Positions 10,946-23,605 of a DNA stretch of 64,000 bases are shown in pieces. A program made the position numbers and the translations under genes. The stretch comes from Boesenbergia rotunda. Lineage: Eukaryota; Streptophyta; Magnoliopsida; Zingiberales; Zingiberaceae. The notes beneath the pieces are model-generated. The model was not told the origin of the DNA and did not search any database. It was given only the letters and a program-made list of their open reading frames with translations. The DNA is taken from the NCBI GenBank assembly GCA_024364735.1, contig JAGFNQ010000856.1, forward strand, positions 186,001-250,000, written 5' to 3'. Numbering within the stretch: the first letter of the stretch is position 1; each line of letters begins with the position of its first letter.

Positions 10946-11674
10946 TAAATAGTATTAATGTCAAAAAGGAGAAGAATAGTCACATGACAAAATATAGTCA
11001 AAGGTGCTTGAAAAGAGATCTGAACTTACTAATCTCTCACACATTGTACTCCCTCTTATTTCTGATCTTCTTCTGACTTTAATATTAGAGTGGGATTGTC
11101 GGAACTTCTTCCTACGCCTTTCTAATACTTCTTGGCAAGCTTTCTTCTCATGTGGTCTTTTTTGCAAAGACGCATGTCACATCACCGAGATCTATCATCT
11201 CATATGTCAGCTTTCGAAATATTTTTTATCTCATTTAGTAGGAAAAAAAATTTATAATTATTATCATTATTGTAATCCCACCAACAGATGGATGAACTTT
11301 TACACATCAAAACATTGGAGGCAACCCACGTTGCAAGCTGCAGGCCTTGTCTCCTGCCCTCGAACCAAGCAATGCATTTGGAAGCTCTTGACTTGTTTTA
11401 GCGTTTGGAGAATATTAGGATTTCAAATTTAAATGATATGATATTATCTAGTAATCTCAATAATTGATATAGAAGGAGATCCAAAATAATATTTAGATTT
11501 ATCTATTTAGGATTTTTTTAAATTGGTTATATATTTTTATTTAGTTTGTTTCTAAATCTTAGGAAACTAAGTCTTGTTGGTTTTTTTTAATTGGTTATAT
11601 ATTTATTTAGTTTGTTCCTAAATTTTAGGAAACTAAGTTTTGTTGGTTAAATTTGTTCCTAAATTTTAGGGGAC

Positions 11675-14600
11675 TGTTAAAATACGGAAATTTAGAGGGC
11701 TAAAATGCTAAAACCCCATACTTTAAGTGTAGGATTTGAATTTCGGAGAGTTGAAGGGCTTTTCTAAAAAAAAGACCCCTCACATTAAAACTTTATTTCT
11801 GCTCGCCGCAACCCAAGCCAAGCCGAATCATTTTTTCCCCTCCTTCGCGAGACCTAGCGGCGGCCAACACCTCTTTCTTCTTCTTTCTCTTCGCCGGCCG
11901 ACTCCTTTGATTTCCCATCTCTCCCTCTCCTTCCCTCAATCGGTGCCACCAAACCTCGCCGATCGCTGGCCATGGGTGTCGTTGGTGAGAGCCATAGCTT
12001 GTCTTCCTAGATCTCTAGATCGTGAGTCTTTCTTTCCCCATCTGAGCTCTGTGCTGCCGAAAACTCTGGATCCGACAGGGACTCGTGCGCGGCTTCGTTG
12101 GTGGCTTGCGCACCCGACGCCAATGGGGTTGAGCTCGATTCCTGATGCGAGGAGGCTGGGGCTAAACACCAAGGTACAGATCTAGGGCATATCGATTTTC
12201 TTCTTCCCTATGACGAACTGACTCTTTTTCCCTTGGGGTGAACCTAGGGCTTGTGAGGGCGGTCTTGGGAAGGAGATCTGCGTCTACTCCTTGGCTGATC
12301 CGCTGCATCCAAGCAAAGGATTTTCGGCGATCACAAATCCAACATGATAACAGGTAAGATTTCATATGATGGTGCTGACCTTGAGATGGATTTGTGATAT
12401 GGTTTGGTATACGGATTTGGATGCCTATTCTTGATGATGCATTATTATCTTGGACCGGTGTAGAGATGAGAGGATTAGATTTTGAATTGGGATTCATTCT
12501 TCTGGTTCTTGGAGTTGTCCTGTGATATGCTTCGGATTTGCAGAGGTATAACAGGATTGCTGATCAGTGTTGATTTCGTGTATTTTAGTTGGATTTGATT
12601 AAGGTTTGTGGTTTGTTTCTGTTGGTTTCGATCCGAGCTTTGGGTTTTCGAATTTCTGTTCTTGATCTGTTGGTTCTTGGGGAAATGCCGTGAGCTCTTG
12701 TGGATAGAATGGATGTATCGGGATTCCCTGGACCGATTTATCTCTTGAACTTGGATGAGATTTTTGAATATAGAAGTTCTGTTTTATATGATTTGAAGTT
12801 GTGTGGAGGATATTATTTGGAATTTAAGTGACGTGCTGAGTAATTTTATTTGGATTGAACAAAGGCTGTAAGATTGGATAAAAACATGTATCTTCTCGGT
12901 GGGATCTTGGATTGAGAGCTACCTGTAGCATTAGATGTTCTCTTGGGTTAGGTTGGGCTAAACCTAATCGGGGTTAACTTGGTAGTCTAATAATTAGGGT
13001 TTATTTCCTAACAATGTTGATGAATACTTTAGCTAATTTAATATATTAGTTTTAGCTAAGTTGTATTTGTTATTTGTTACTTGATACAGGATATTGATTG
13101 ACTTTTATACTTCGTTGCGGATTGTCTGGACGGAGGACTCTCGGCTTACGGACTTCTACATTAGAGGCGGGTACCTCTTTTATGCATAGTTAGACATAGT
13201 TAGCAGTAGGGATATCTGATATCTGTATCTCGGTGCTCTTGCTTCGGTAGTTGTATTTGTTAGCTTTACTGCTTACTGCTTCTGTATGGATTGATGCTGC
13301 ACAGTTTACCTTATACCTTACACTAGGATTTAGGTATTGGTGCATACCGGTTATCTGGACTACTGCATATCATGTAGATGACAATAGGGATATCTGATAT
13401 CTATATTTCTGTGCTCTTGCGTCGATAGTTGTATCCTTTAGCTTTACTGCTTACTGTTTCTGTATGGATTGATGCTGCACAGTTTACCTTATACTTTACG
13501 CTAGGATTTAGGTATTGGTGCATACCGGTTATCTGGATTACTGCATATCATCTAGATGACAGCAGGGATAGATAGTGGATGATGCATGGGATAGTGACAT
13601 GCATCATTATTGCACGTAGCATAGGGGACGACCTTTGACTCCCTGGAGGTTGAGATGGGCCGTCATACTTGCTACTCGTGTAGGGGCATATGTAGGCGAC
13701 CCTTGACTCCCCTAGTGGTTGAGATGGGCCGTCAGACCTGCCACATGACCTGTCGTGTAGCCCCGTTGGCGGACCCGGCGCTGCAGCAGGTCCCCTACCT
13801 ATCCGATGATAGCAGGGACGTTTAGAGCGTTACTTCACCCGATGGTGGGGTACGTTTATGGTCTCCGACCCTACCCATTCGGTCTCGCGTGTACTACCTC
13901 ATAGACCGTCTGTTCGTGCAGGGAAGACCAGGTCAGAGCCCTACCCACTCGGTTCGCGTGCTTCCGCGACCTACACCGACTGGCGTCAGGGGTGACCCAT
14001 GTTGCATCATGAGCATGCTATGCATTGATGCATTTGGTTGTGTTTGCTGCACTTGATTGTTTCACTTGGTTGACATGCATACTACCGGGTTTGGATCGAC
14101 GCAGGTAGGTATGTAGTTCCTTTACTGCTTATGGTTCAGTTCTGCATTTCTTTCTACTGCAGTTATCTTCAGTATTGTGATAGATAGATAGACAATGTCT
14201 TACTGCTAGTATTTTTTCCTGTGCATATTAGATTGTATTCGCTGAGTTCTTAGGACTCACCCCGTTAGCCCTATTTTTATCTTTTCAGGATGATCGTCTG
14301 GATTGCCCGGCAGCCTGTCCCAGTCCACGTGTCTCCGAGACGATTTCCGCGGGTGTTCTGTGTTTCTGTTGTGGTACATGTTGGTACCCTTTTCCTTTAT
14401 TCGTTTTTGTTTCTTTTCACTTCCGCTGTCATATGTTGTGCTCTGTTGTGTCGTCCATTTTTGTGGCAGTATAGTTGTACTTTTGTGTGCCATGAAAGCC
14501 CCGATTCCGTTTTGGTTTTGTCGTAAGTCGTACTGGTACGCAGCTTTGTCGTTGTTTTCGTTTCCGCTTTATACGGATGCTTGTTCCAGCCTTATAGGCT

Positions 14601-14712
14601 GCGGTACAAGCAGGCTGAGGTAGTCGTGGTGATTAGGTTTTCGGATTGTCCGCCGAGACGAGGGAGTAGCTGTCTGGTCGGTATCGGACTAGCGGCCCCT
14701 CGGGGCGTGACA
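11675..14712 (+). mobile_element. Solo LTR of 3038 bp inside the gypsy 5' LTR
   Basis: Starts TGTTAAAATACGG, ends GGGGCGTGACA, and is flanked by GGGAC at 11670-11674 and 14713-14717. Removing it restores a continuous LTR ('...TTTTAGGGGAC' to 'TAAGTCTGG'). It belongs to the same large-LTR family as 4567-6850 and 26374-29203, sharing the GAGGCGGGTACCT block and the whole 3' kilobase, and is the only complete copy here. ORFs up to 149 codons inside it (for example 11736-12185) show no recognisable protein. Confidence 0.9.
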
Positions 14713-15000
14713 GGGACTAAGTCTGGTTGATTTAGAGTTTTTTTAGGGATATGAGTGCTATATAAACTCATACTTAGATGATGTTTAGGAGAAGTTTTTT
14801 TAGATATTGAATCAATTTACTTCGCTTAAGCCACGTTACGACTATATCTCTATTTTTCTCTTCTCGCTCTTGTTTTTCTCAATAAGGTTTAAGTCCAGTT
14901 TTGGCTACTCCTTATCTCGTTATTACTTTTTTATTTTTTCTCATAAATCCCTCTGAAACTTCTCGCTCCAGAATAATCTATATATTCTGTCCGGCGTCAG

Positions 15001-15014
15001 TTGGTATTAGAGCT
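15001..15014 (+). other. Primer-binding site of the gypsy element
   Basis: TTGGTATTAGAGCT directly follows the LTR end (GGCGTCA at 14993-14999, plus one base). It is complementary to initiator tRNA-Met, with one A/C change relative to the usual TGGTATCAGAGC. Confidence 0.8.
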
Positions 15015-17669
15015 CATTAAGATCCAATGGAGGGACATCGTGGTCGTGGTCGCAACAGGCAGGTTCCGACTGAGGAAGCCCAGCACCGTGATCGTAGTAT
15101 CCAAGATATAATGATGATTGAGGATTTACAGAAGCAAGTTGCGGAATTAACTCAGCATTTGGCAGCGCGGGATCTTGAAGATCGTGAGATCTCTGATGGT
15201 AACTCTGAGTCTCCTTTCGAGAACCCGTATCATCGTCGTGCTACATATCGGGAACACCATGGTCGAGAGGAACGATTTGGGGACTTTGGTTTCCGAGTGG
15301 ATCTTCCTGATTTTTTTAGCACATTACAAGCAGAATGCTTCGTTGATTGGATCAATGAAGTAGAGAGGATTTTTGAATATAAAGAAGTACCTGATCACAT
15401 CAAAGTAAAGTTGGTCGTTATCAAGTTAAAAGGTCGAGCTTCAGCATGGTGAGAGCAACCTCGACGATCACGGGAGAGACAAAGTAAATCAAAAATCACT
15501 GATTGGGAAAAAATGAAGAAACTAATGAGAAGACAATTTCTTCCCTTCGACTACACCCAAACATTGTATCAACGACTTCATACCTTGAGGCAAGGTGCTA
15601 GAATCGTTGACGACTATACAGAGGAATTCTATCAGCTTATTGCTCGGAATGATTTGTCCGAGACCGAGGAGCAGATGGTAGCGCGATATTTAGGGGGATT
15701 ACATCAACCCTTACAAAACACCCTGAGCCTTCACTCACTCTGGACCATTTCGGAGGCCTATCAGCGAGCCTTGACAGTTGAAAAACAACTAAACCGAAGA
15801 CCGACGACCAGGAGCGATCAAAACAATCAAGTTGTTCGCCCTCAAGAGTCGTGCCCTTCTCAGCAGCCACCACAAGGTAACCCTAAGACCACTATCAAGT
15901 GTTTTCGATGTGGTGAACAAGGGCATCGAGCTTCGGAGTGTAAAAGATCCCCAGATCAAAAAAACAAGACTCTGCTAGTTGAGGAAGACATAGAGGATGA
16001 ACTCGAACAGATTGATGAGCCGATTTATGATGACGATATTGATGACGAGGTTCTTTATGGCGATGGTCATGAGACTCTCGTCGTACGCAAAAGCCTACTG
16101 ATCCCTAAGGAAGAATCTGAAGATGATTGGCTGAGAACCAACATTTTTCACACGACTTGCACGATTGCAGACAAAGTTTGCATGATGATCATTGATAGTG
16201 GAAGTTGTGAAAATATTGTATCCGATGAAGCTATTCAAAAGCTACAGTTGAAGACAGATCGTCATCCAAAATCCTACAAGTTATCATGGCTAAGTAAAGG
16301 AAGTGAGTTAACCGTAGATAGGAGGTGTCTTTTATCTTTTTCTATTGGTAGCAAGTATTATGATCGAACATGGTGTGATGTTGTGTCAATGGACGCATGT
16401 CACGTATTGTTGGGACGATCGTGGCAATATGATCGCAGCGTTATTCATGATGGGCGGAAGAACACATACACCCTCAGCATCAAAGGGAGGAACATAGTAT
16501 TGGCTCCCCGACGAGAAGGAACCCCTTCAAATTTGGTAACCAATAATTCTACACTACTTTCTATGTCCAGATTTTTGAATGAGATAAAGCACAGAGATGT
16601 AGTTTATGCTTTGCTTCCTTTCAAAAGCAATGTCATAGACCCGGACTCGGATCTACCAGCTAAAGTGCAACAACTTTTATCAGATTTCGCTGAATTGATG
16701 GTCGAAGACCTTCCTCCAGGACTTCCCCCTATGAGAGATATTCAGCACCAAATTGTACTCGTCCCGAGGTCAAGCTTGCCTAACCGACCGACATACCGTC
16801 TTAACCCTAAAGATGCCGAAGAGCTACAACGACAAGTTATGGAGCTATTGAGATAAGGATATATTCGCGAGAGTATGAGCCCCTGTGCAGTCCCTGCCCT
16901 ACTTGTATCAAAGAAAGACGGTTCATGGCGCATGTGTGTTGATAGCCGAGCTATCGACAAAATCACAGTGAAGAGTGGATACCACCAGATTCGAATCAAG
17001 CCAGGAGATGAATGGAAGACAGCCTTCAAGACACAACATGGGTTGTACGAATGGATGGTCATGCCTTTTGGACTGTCCCATGCCCCCAGCACATTCATGA
17101 GATTCATGCATCAGGTCTTACGGCCTTTCTTGGGAAGATTCGTAGTTGTATACTTTGACGACATCCTTATTTTTAGTCCGACGAGGGCTTTACACCTTGG
17201 TCACCTCCGAACTGTTTTTGAGAAGCTAAAGGCGGAATCCTTGTTCATCAACAAAAGGAAGTGTTCTTTTTTCATGACTACAGTTTCTTTTCTTGGATTT
17301 ATAGTTTCTACTGAGGGTGTTCGTGCAGATCCATCAAAGATAGAGGCAATCTTAGAGTGGCCACAGCCAAAAACCGTTCATGATGTCCGAAGTTTTCATG
17401 GATTGGCCTCTTTCTATTGTCAGTTCATTCAGAACTTTAGTACCTTAATTGCTCCTATAACTGAGTGCCTCAAGGAGTGCGAATTCAAGTGGAGTGAAGC
17501 AGCTATGACTAGTTTTCAGCTGGTGAAACAAAAGATGACCGAAGCACCTGTTCTAGCACTTCCAGATTTCGACAAACTGTTCGAAGTAAACTGTGACGCA
17601 TCTAGCATTGACATTGGTAGTGTTCTAAGTCAATCAGAACGCCCTATTGCCTTCTTCAGTGAGAAACTT

Positions 17670-19525
17670 GTTAGTAGGAGCCCTAGAGTCAATTATGTGA
17701 TGATTGACTAGGGACATTTTGTATCATATTCTATCATTAATAAAGGCATGGTTATTATACTTACTTTGTATTTGTGCCAAATAACTAAGTATAATAATGT
17801 CCTTGGGTAGTAGGTTCTTATCTACATTATATCGATTGGTTGAATCGATAATGAGATGATGTAGAGAACACTACTCTAAATTATTCCAAGTCAAGTATTA
17901 ATATTCAAGGACAATATTAATGCATGGAGACTAGCATGTAGGTCAACTGATGACTTGAGCTCACAAGTCATGGATATGTGATATCAAGTTAACACATGGG
18001 TATACATTGGAGAATGTGTATTGAATTGACCCGCTATGAAAAAGTTTCATAGATTGTCATATGAGTGTCAAACTTTCTCATGTGACTATTGGTACGAATA
18101 GTCCTTAGACCTGAAGTCACTACGGTTCCCTACATAATGAGTTATGTACTTTGGTATCGTCAAACATCACCCGTAACAGGGTGGACTATAAAGGCGATCA
18201 CTGGGTATGTAATGAATTATGTGGAGGGATGTGAGTGATGTAGATGGGATCTATCCCTCCCATATGACGGGAGTGATATCTGTGGGCCCCTTGATCGAGT
18301 AGAACTACTGAAAGCATGGACATGCTCAAATGAGTCAATATGAGATATTGAGCTCATTTGTTTGAGTGAGTCTACTCGGGGATCAAGAAACACATAGATT
18401 GATTGAGGATGACACGGTCTATGCCTCATTGATCAATCTAGATATCAAGGATAGAAGGAGAAGGTCATGCATTATCATAGTCACAGAGGTTTAGTCGGAT
18501 CTCAACTTTTCTTGTTACTTGGGTAGCAATGATGCATTGCTAAATGCCGCTCATTGCATATGTGTCTAAAGGGTTTAGGCGCATTGCCAACGTCGCAAGA
18601 GTCTATTGGGTCACACACTAAGGACATGATGCTTCGGGAAGTCTGAGCCCAAGTTGGGAACTCGGGAAGTCCGAGCCCGAGTTAGAAACTTGGGAAGTCC
18701 CAGCCCGAGTTAGGAACTTGGGAATTCCGAGCCCGAGTTGGGAACTCGGGAAGTCCGAGCCCGAGTTAGGAACTCGGGAAGTCCGAGCCCGAGTTGGGAA
18801 CTCGGGAAGTCTGAACCCGAGTTGGGAACTCGGGAAGTCAGATCGGGAGATCCACTCGGCAGACTAGGTCGGCACTCGGCAGATTGGGTCGGCACTCGGC
18901 AGACTGGGTCGGCACTCGACAGACTTGGTCGGGAGACCGGTCGGAAGCCCGAGAGGCCCGGTCGGGATTAAAGGGAAATTCATTAAAGTGTTTAATGAAG
19001 ACAAGAAAGGAAAAGATTCTTTTCTTGCATGGGAAATGATAAAGAGCCACATAAAAAGATGTGCTCTTTATTGGTATTAATGAAGAAAGTCAAATAGACA
19101 CAACCCTCTTCATATTCATGGGATGAGTATAAAAAAGGGCTTTGTGACTTTGGATGAGGTCTTCTTCTTCCTCTCCTTCTTCCCTTTCTTCTTCCCTCCC
19201 TCATCTTCCTCCTTTGGCCGAAACCCTACTTTAGGGTTCTTGGTGTTCTACGAGCTACCTCAAGTTGCTAGCACAACTAAGGTAGTTCTCCCGAAGTTGA
19301 GAGATTGTGTCCGTGTGGATACAAATAGAGGCACGGACACTTGAACGTGCAAGAGATCCAGCGCACCTTGGACGAGCGGGATAAGCAAAGGGCACGCTCC
19401 AAAGGTATATCTTCTTTAGAAGTAGATGTAGATCAACTTTGTACGAGTTTTTCTTTCGCATGGATCGCTCGTGGGTTTTTGTTTCCGCTGCGTTTTTTAT
19501 GTTTTTATGCCGGGAGAACCCAACA
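17670..19525 (+). mobile_element. Solo LTR of 1856 bp inserted in the RNase H region
   Basis: Begins TGTTAGTAGG, ends GAACCCAACA, flanked by AAACT (17665-17669) and AGACT (19526-19530), one mismatch in five. The gypsy reading resumes with LSGAKKNYSTYD exactly where FFSEKL stops, so the insertion point is clear. A TATAAAAAA box lies at 19128-19136 and a 28-bp palindromic minisatellite lies in its U3. Copia origin is likely from the TGTTAG...CCAACA ends but not proven. Confidence 0.87.
18651..18846. repeat. 28-bp palindromic minisatellite in the solo LTR U3
   Basis: About seven units of GGGAACTCGGGAAGTCCGAG plus CCCGAGTT. Each unit contains the inverted pair AACTCGGG / CCCGAGTT. Four GGTCGGCACTCGGCAGA-type units of another motif follow at 18855-18935. 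Confidence 0.85.
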
Positions 19526-19866
19526 AGACTATCTGGTGCCAAGAAAAATTATTCTACCTATGACCTGGAATTCTATGCTATTGTGCGATCCTTAAAACAT
19601 TGTCGTCATTATCTCGTGCAGAAGGAATTTATCTTATTCACAGATCATGAGGCTTTGAAGTACGTCAACGATCAACGGTCAACATAACTTGAGTAGTCGA
19701 CATGCTAAGTGGGTAAATTACTTACAAGAGTTCACCTTTACACTGAAGCATCAATCAGGGAGACGCCGAACTCGAGGATGAGTTCTCTTCAACTCTGAGA
19801 GACTGATGTAAGAGAAAATCCAAAATAATATTCAGATTTATATATTTAAGATTTTTTTTAATCGAT

Positions 19867-20724
19867 TATAATCCCAACAAATACTCACTACGTTCGGCAT
19901 ATTTGAGTTCTAGCCAATCGAGGACGAAGCTGGGAGAGTTCAAACCAATGACGATACGTCAACCAGTGAGTGCTAAGAGAACCAACCAATTGACTCTAGC
20001 CAAGTTTGATCTCTCTGGGCGTTAGGCACAAAACTGTGCCTAACTTGCTTGGGTCCAAGAATTGAAGCGGCGTGTAAATCACTGAATTCTTTGTTTAATT
20101 CGATAAGTCGGCCTAATTACTGCAACTTGTTTGGCAGCCTACATGTTTGAATATTTCACTAAGTGCAAAAGAGATAGATACTGATAAGATATTGACTAGC
20201 ACATAAGGAATGCCAGACACAAGATTTCATCGTAATTTAATCTTTAATAATATTTTCAATCCCACTAAATCATAATTAAAATGGTAAATAAATGAAAATT
20301 TAGGGATTAAACCTCGAGAATGGCAAAGCTTAAATTCTTACATCCCATATAACCCACCCCATTTCATCAATTTGTCTTTTTAGTCATCATAATTTTAAAC
20401 TCTAATTATTTAATCCATGGATGAAGACGATAATTGTGTTAGAGAATATTCTGTGTGTCCCAGATAAGTTCGCTGTAAAACCTCCATCTGTCCATTTCTG
20501 GTTTGGCCATGGTGGAAGAAGAAGAGGATGGAGAATGATTGACCGAGGAAGCTCTCCCATCTCCGCCATTTTTTTGTCGAGTTCCGTGGCCAGTCATCAG
20601 TTACCTCACCCCCAATCCCCCTCAATAATGCCACTCGCCAGGCCCCTTTTAACTCTCCCCAGGAGCCAGCTAGACCTCCGCCGCCGCCGATAGTTCCTCG
20701 ACCACCTCCCTGCAGCAGATCGCC
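19867..20724. other. Upstream region of GT61-A
   Basis: Matches 34160-35789 of copy B except for a block of about 740 bp present only in B. It presumably holds the promoter and 5' leader of the gene. No TATA box can be assigned with confidence. A 90-codon ORF at 20421-20693 overlaps the leader but its frame is not kept in copy B. Confidence 0.5.
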
Positions 20725-22557
20725 ATGAAGAAGCGGATGGAGCCCAGCAAGTTCGCCTTGCGCTTGCTCCTTGGCATCTCCCTCGCCGCCTTGACCTGCT
20801 TCCTCGCCATCTCTCTCTTTTCAGGTGACTGCGAATCCTCGATCTCTTCTCCTCCTCCTCCTCCTCCTCCTGCTTTCATTCAAGGAGAATCTGACGAACT
20901 GCTCCGATATGTACAGTCGACCAACAACTGTCTCTGTTCTACGGATCTTGGGCCAATCCACCGATACCAAGTGAGGAATCGATCGAACATTTTCTTCAGA
21001 GAAACAATTTCTCGCGGTTTTCTTCAATCTTTTGTCGATTTCCAGGTGGAGGACATGGCCGGGAGGGCGCCGGAGGTGGATCCACGCAAAGCGTTGCTAC
21101 TGCTGCGCAGTTAGGTGAGTCTCCGTCCAGCTCGATCGACCTGATCGTGGAAGGAAGGAAGGGAGAAGACAGTGGAGGGGAAGGCCGGCAGGCCAACAAT
21201 CCAGGCGCTGACTCTGTTTTCCAGTCGAATAAGAAGTCAACGTCGGCGAAGAACGACTCTACGAATCAGCAGCTAGGTTAGTCTTTAATTCGCACTGATT
21301 GCCGGAAAAGGACAGGAAATGGTTTAGGTGAGACGTCGCCGTCGGAGAAGAATGTAATTTTCGGAGATTGGTTCGTGATTTACAGAGCAAAAGGGAAGAG
21401 AGAAGAGTATTTGTGATCTTTCTGATCGTCGGACGGACGTGTGCGAGATGGCCGGCGACGTTCGGATTCACGGCGATTCCTCTACCGTCGTCGTCGTGGG
21501 TTCGGAAGCAGGGGAGGAGAAGGCGTGGCGGATCAAGCCTTACGCCCGCAAGTTCGACGGGTCTGCGATGCAGCATATCAAGGAGGTCGCCGTGCGGTCG
21601 GCCGGCGCCGGCGCCGTCGTGCCGGCTTGCACCGTCAATCAGACGACCGTCCCGGCGGTGGTGTTTGCGATCGGAGGGTACGCCGGAAACTACTACCATG
21701 CTTACACGGACGTGCTGATTCCTCTGTTCATAACGGCGCGGCAGTTCGACGGCGATGTGCAGTTCGTCGTCTCGATGGGCAAGTCCTGGTGGGTGGATAA
21801 GTACCGGCCGATCCTGAACCAGCTGTCGCGGCACGAGATCGTGTACTTTGACGGCGACGGGGAGGTGCGGTGCCACCGGCGCGTCATCGTCGGCCTGCGC
21901 AGCCACAAGCCGATGTCAATCGACCCGGCGAGGACGCCCGGCGGTTACTCCATGCTCGACTTCACCAAGCTGATGCGCGTCGCATACGGGCTCGAGAGGG
22001 ACCGGCCGGCCCGGCGCGCGGCGGAGCCGCCGCGCCTGCTGCTGATCCCGCGGAAGGGCTCGCGGCGGTTCACCAACTTGGAGGAGGTGGCGCGGGCGGC
22101 GGAGGCGACGGGGTTCGAGGTGGTGATGGCGGAGGCGGCGACGACGACCAGGATGGCGGAGTTCGTCCGGGTGGTGAACTCCTGCGACGCCATGGTGGGC
22201 GTGCACGGCGCCGGGCTCACCAACTTCGTGTACCTGCCCACCGGCGCGGCGGTGGTGCAAATAATCCCGTTCGGGAACCTGGAGAAAATATCGCGGTCGT
22301 GCTTCATGAACTCGTCGGAGGACGCAGGGCTGCGCTACCTCGACTACTCCGTCGGCGCGTCGGAGAGCAGCTTGTCGGAGCAGTACCCGCGGGACGACCC
22401 GGTGTTTACCGACCCCCAATCCATCCACAGGCTCGGGTGGAAGAAGATGGGCGAAGTTTACTTGGACCACCAGGACGTGAAGGTCGACGTGGGAAGGTTC
22501 CGGCCACTCCTTCTCCAAGCTCGGGAACATCTCCGACGATACACGATCGAAGTGTAG
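20725..22557 (+). CDS. GT61 family glycosyltransferase, copy A (xylan-type arabinosyl/xylosyltransferase-like)
   Basis: Three exons inferred: 20725-20824, 21046-21276 and 21386-22557, with GT..AG introns and consistent phases, giving 500 residues. Residues 11-32 form one hydrophobic segment (LLLGISLAALTCFLAISLF) after a Lys/Arg-rich start, so this is a type II Golgi membrane protein. Residues 34-110 are a low-complexity stem. The catalytic domain starts near residue 117 with KSICDLSDRRTDVCEM, followed by GNYYHAYTD (about 211-219), RKGSRRFTN (333-341) and GVHGAGLTNFVYLPTG (382-397), all GT61 signatures. Grass GT61 members add arabinose, xylose or related groups to xylan; donor and product cannot be read from sequence. 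The open frame, splice sites and paralogue support an intact gene. It is about 96% identical in protein to copy B. Confidence 0.92.
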
Positions 22558-22769
22558 TGAATGGAATCGATTTGCAAATTATTATTTTTAATTATTGTTT
22601 CCGTTGTTTACTTGGAGGTGCCTGATTAGGGACTTAAAGTGCACAGGGAGAGTAAACAGAATAATGAATTGATTGATGTGGCTGCAGTTGATTTGATTAG
22701 TTGGGCGGAAAAAATTTAATGCCATGGGAATTTATTTTTGTACGAAGGGTGGGACCCACTAATTTTGTT

Positions 22770-22990
22770 TGTTTTAAAAAGATGGATCCGTCACCTCAGC
22801 GGCCCCCGCCAGCCCGCCCCAGGATCAACACGGAAGAGGTAAATCACGATGAATGCTGGGCAGGTGAGGCACCAAGGTGCGAGAGATTTTTTTAAACAGC
22901 AGCCGAGGTTTTACCCTCCGCACATACCGTCCACCTTCGAATCCACACCCTCTGATTCAAGCGGCGAGTGGCTCACCCACTAATTTTGTT
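22770..22990. repeat. Short insertion with long direct repeats downstream of GT61-A
   Basis: Bounded by CCACTAATTTTGTTTGT on both sides (about 22755-22771 and 22977-22993). Copy B has a different insert between the same direct repeats, so this site has been used or remodelled independently. A 15- to 17-bp duplication would fit a SINE or LINE. Confidence 0.5.
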
Positions 22991-23605
22991 TGTGTACTCT
23001 GAATGAGATGCCTGCCGACAGTGATTTCGATCCAAACTCATTTCTGCTATTATAAATTTATATATTATACATTTATATATTTTTATATGAGCGAGGAATT
23101 AAAAGAGTATGGTTTTTTTAAAATAATAATAATAATAATAATAAAGCAACTCTGTATCGTGGGAATAATTTTTTAAAAATAATGAAAGAGATTCTATGCT
23201 ATTTTTATTTGAATGTTATTCTGATAAATCTGAACGAAGTTACACTTGTTAAAGTCTTACTGTGATATTAAATTTCAAAGAACACTATTGATTTGGTATT
23301 GAATTTTAAAAAATAATGTCATTATAATATTATATTTTAAAAAGTAATAACGTAATTATGTTGATTTTATGATTTATATAGTATTATTCTATATCGATTT
23401 TTAAAATGCAATATTATAATTAGAGACCAGTCACATGTACATTGAACATTATTAAGTATTTAATTTGATAAATAGTGATTAAATTATTTGCTGTTCAATT
23501 TTTATCAAATATCCTTTATTAATAGTATTTTAAAATTTTCATAATTATTTTATTGTTAACTATTGATTACTTAATAAATAAATAAATCATCAAATCCAAT
23601 GTGAA

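Larger units (their letters stand above)
15027..19803 (+). pseudogene. Ty3/gypsy gag-pol remnant
   Basis: The ATG at 15027 follows the primer-binding site. Gag (about 15300-15870) has the retrotransposon gag fold (WEKMKKLMRRQF) and one CCHC knuckle (CFRCGEQGHRASEC). The protease site is MIIDSGSCENIVS, and reverse transcriptase keeps VVYFDDILIFS and MPFGLSHAPSTFMR. RNase H starts before the solo LTR at 17670 and resumes at 19526 with YSTYDLEFYAIVR and DHEALKYVN. Lesions: a TGA at about 15450 (TGG to TGA by family comparison), a TAA at 16854-16856, an in-frame loss of about 25 residues between DKITVK and SGYHQIRI that removes the first catalytic Asp region, the solo LTR, a TAA after DQRST, and complete loss of integrase. 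YFDDILI and MPFGLS resemble CRM/Galadriel-type chromoviruses, but no chromodomain is left to confirm this. Confidence 0.9.
11465..19866 (+). mobile_element. Decayed Ty3/gypsy element (chromovirus-like) with two nested solo LTRs
   Basis: Order: 5' LTR (11465-14999, itself split), primer-binding site, gag-protease-reverse transcriptase (15027-17669), RNase H continuation (19526-19760), then a short joined 3' stretch and the first about 60 bp of the 3' LTR (19804-19866). Integrase and most of the 3' LTR are deleted. The 3' LTR start (TGATGTAAGAG, then AATCCAAAATAAT) matches the 5' LTR start at 11465. Without insertions the 5' LTR is about 492 bp. The element lies inside copy A only, so it arrived after the segment duplication. 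Confidence 0.85.
9721..23605 (+). repeat. Segmental duplication, copy A (contains GT61-A)
   Basis: 9721-11464 matches 32423-33926 and 19867-23605 matches 34160-38665, in the same order and orientation. Copy A differs mainly by the gypsy element at 11465-19866, a 223-bp insertion at 10723-10945 and the absence of about 230 bp matching 33927-34157. The shared 5' part (CTCCCGGTCG blocks, a TGACTTTGGCATCGGAGTG-like block) looks like an old retroelement LTR that was already there before the duplication. Confidence 0.85.

Noticed and set aside
11736..12185. 149-codon ORF in the 3-kb solo LTR
   Set aside because: Lies in the CT-rich LTR leader; no domain, and the related LTR copies do not keep the frame.
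20421..20693. Possible upstream ORF or extra exon before GT61-A (also 35504-35893 before GT61-B)
   Set aside because: Frames and lengths differ between the copies, and the codons resemble leader sequence, not a conserved peptide.
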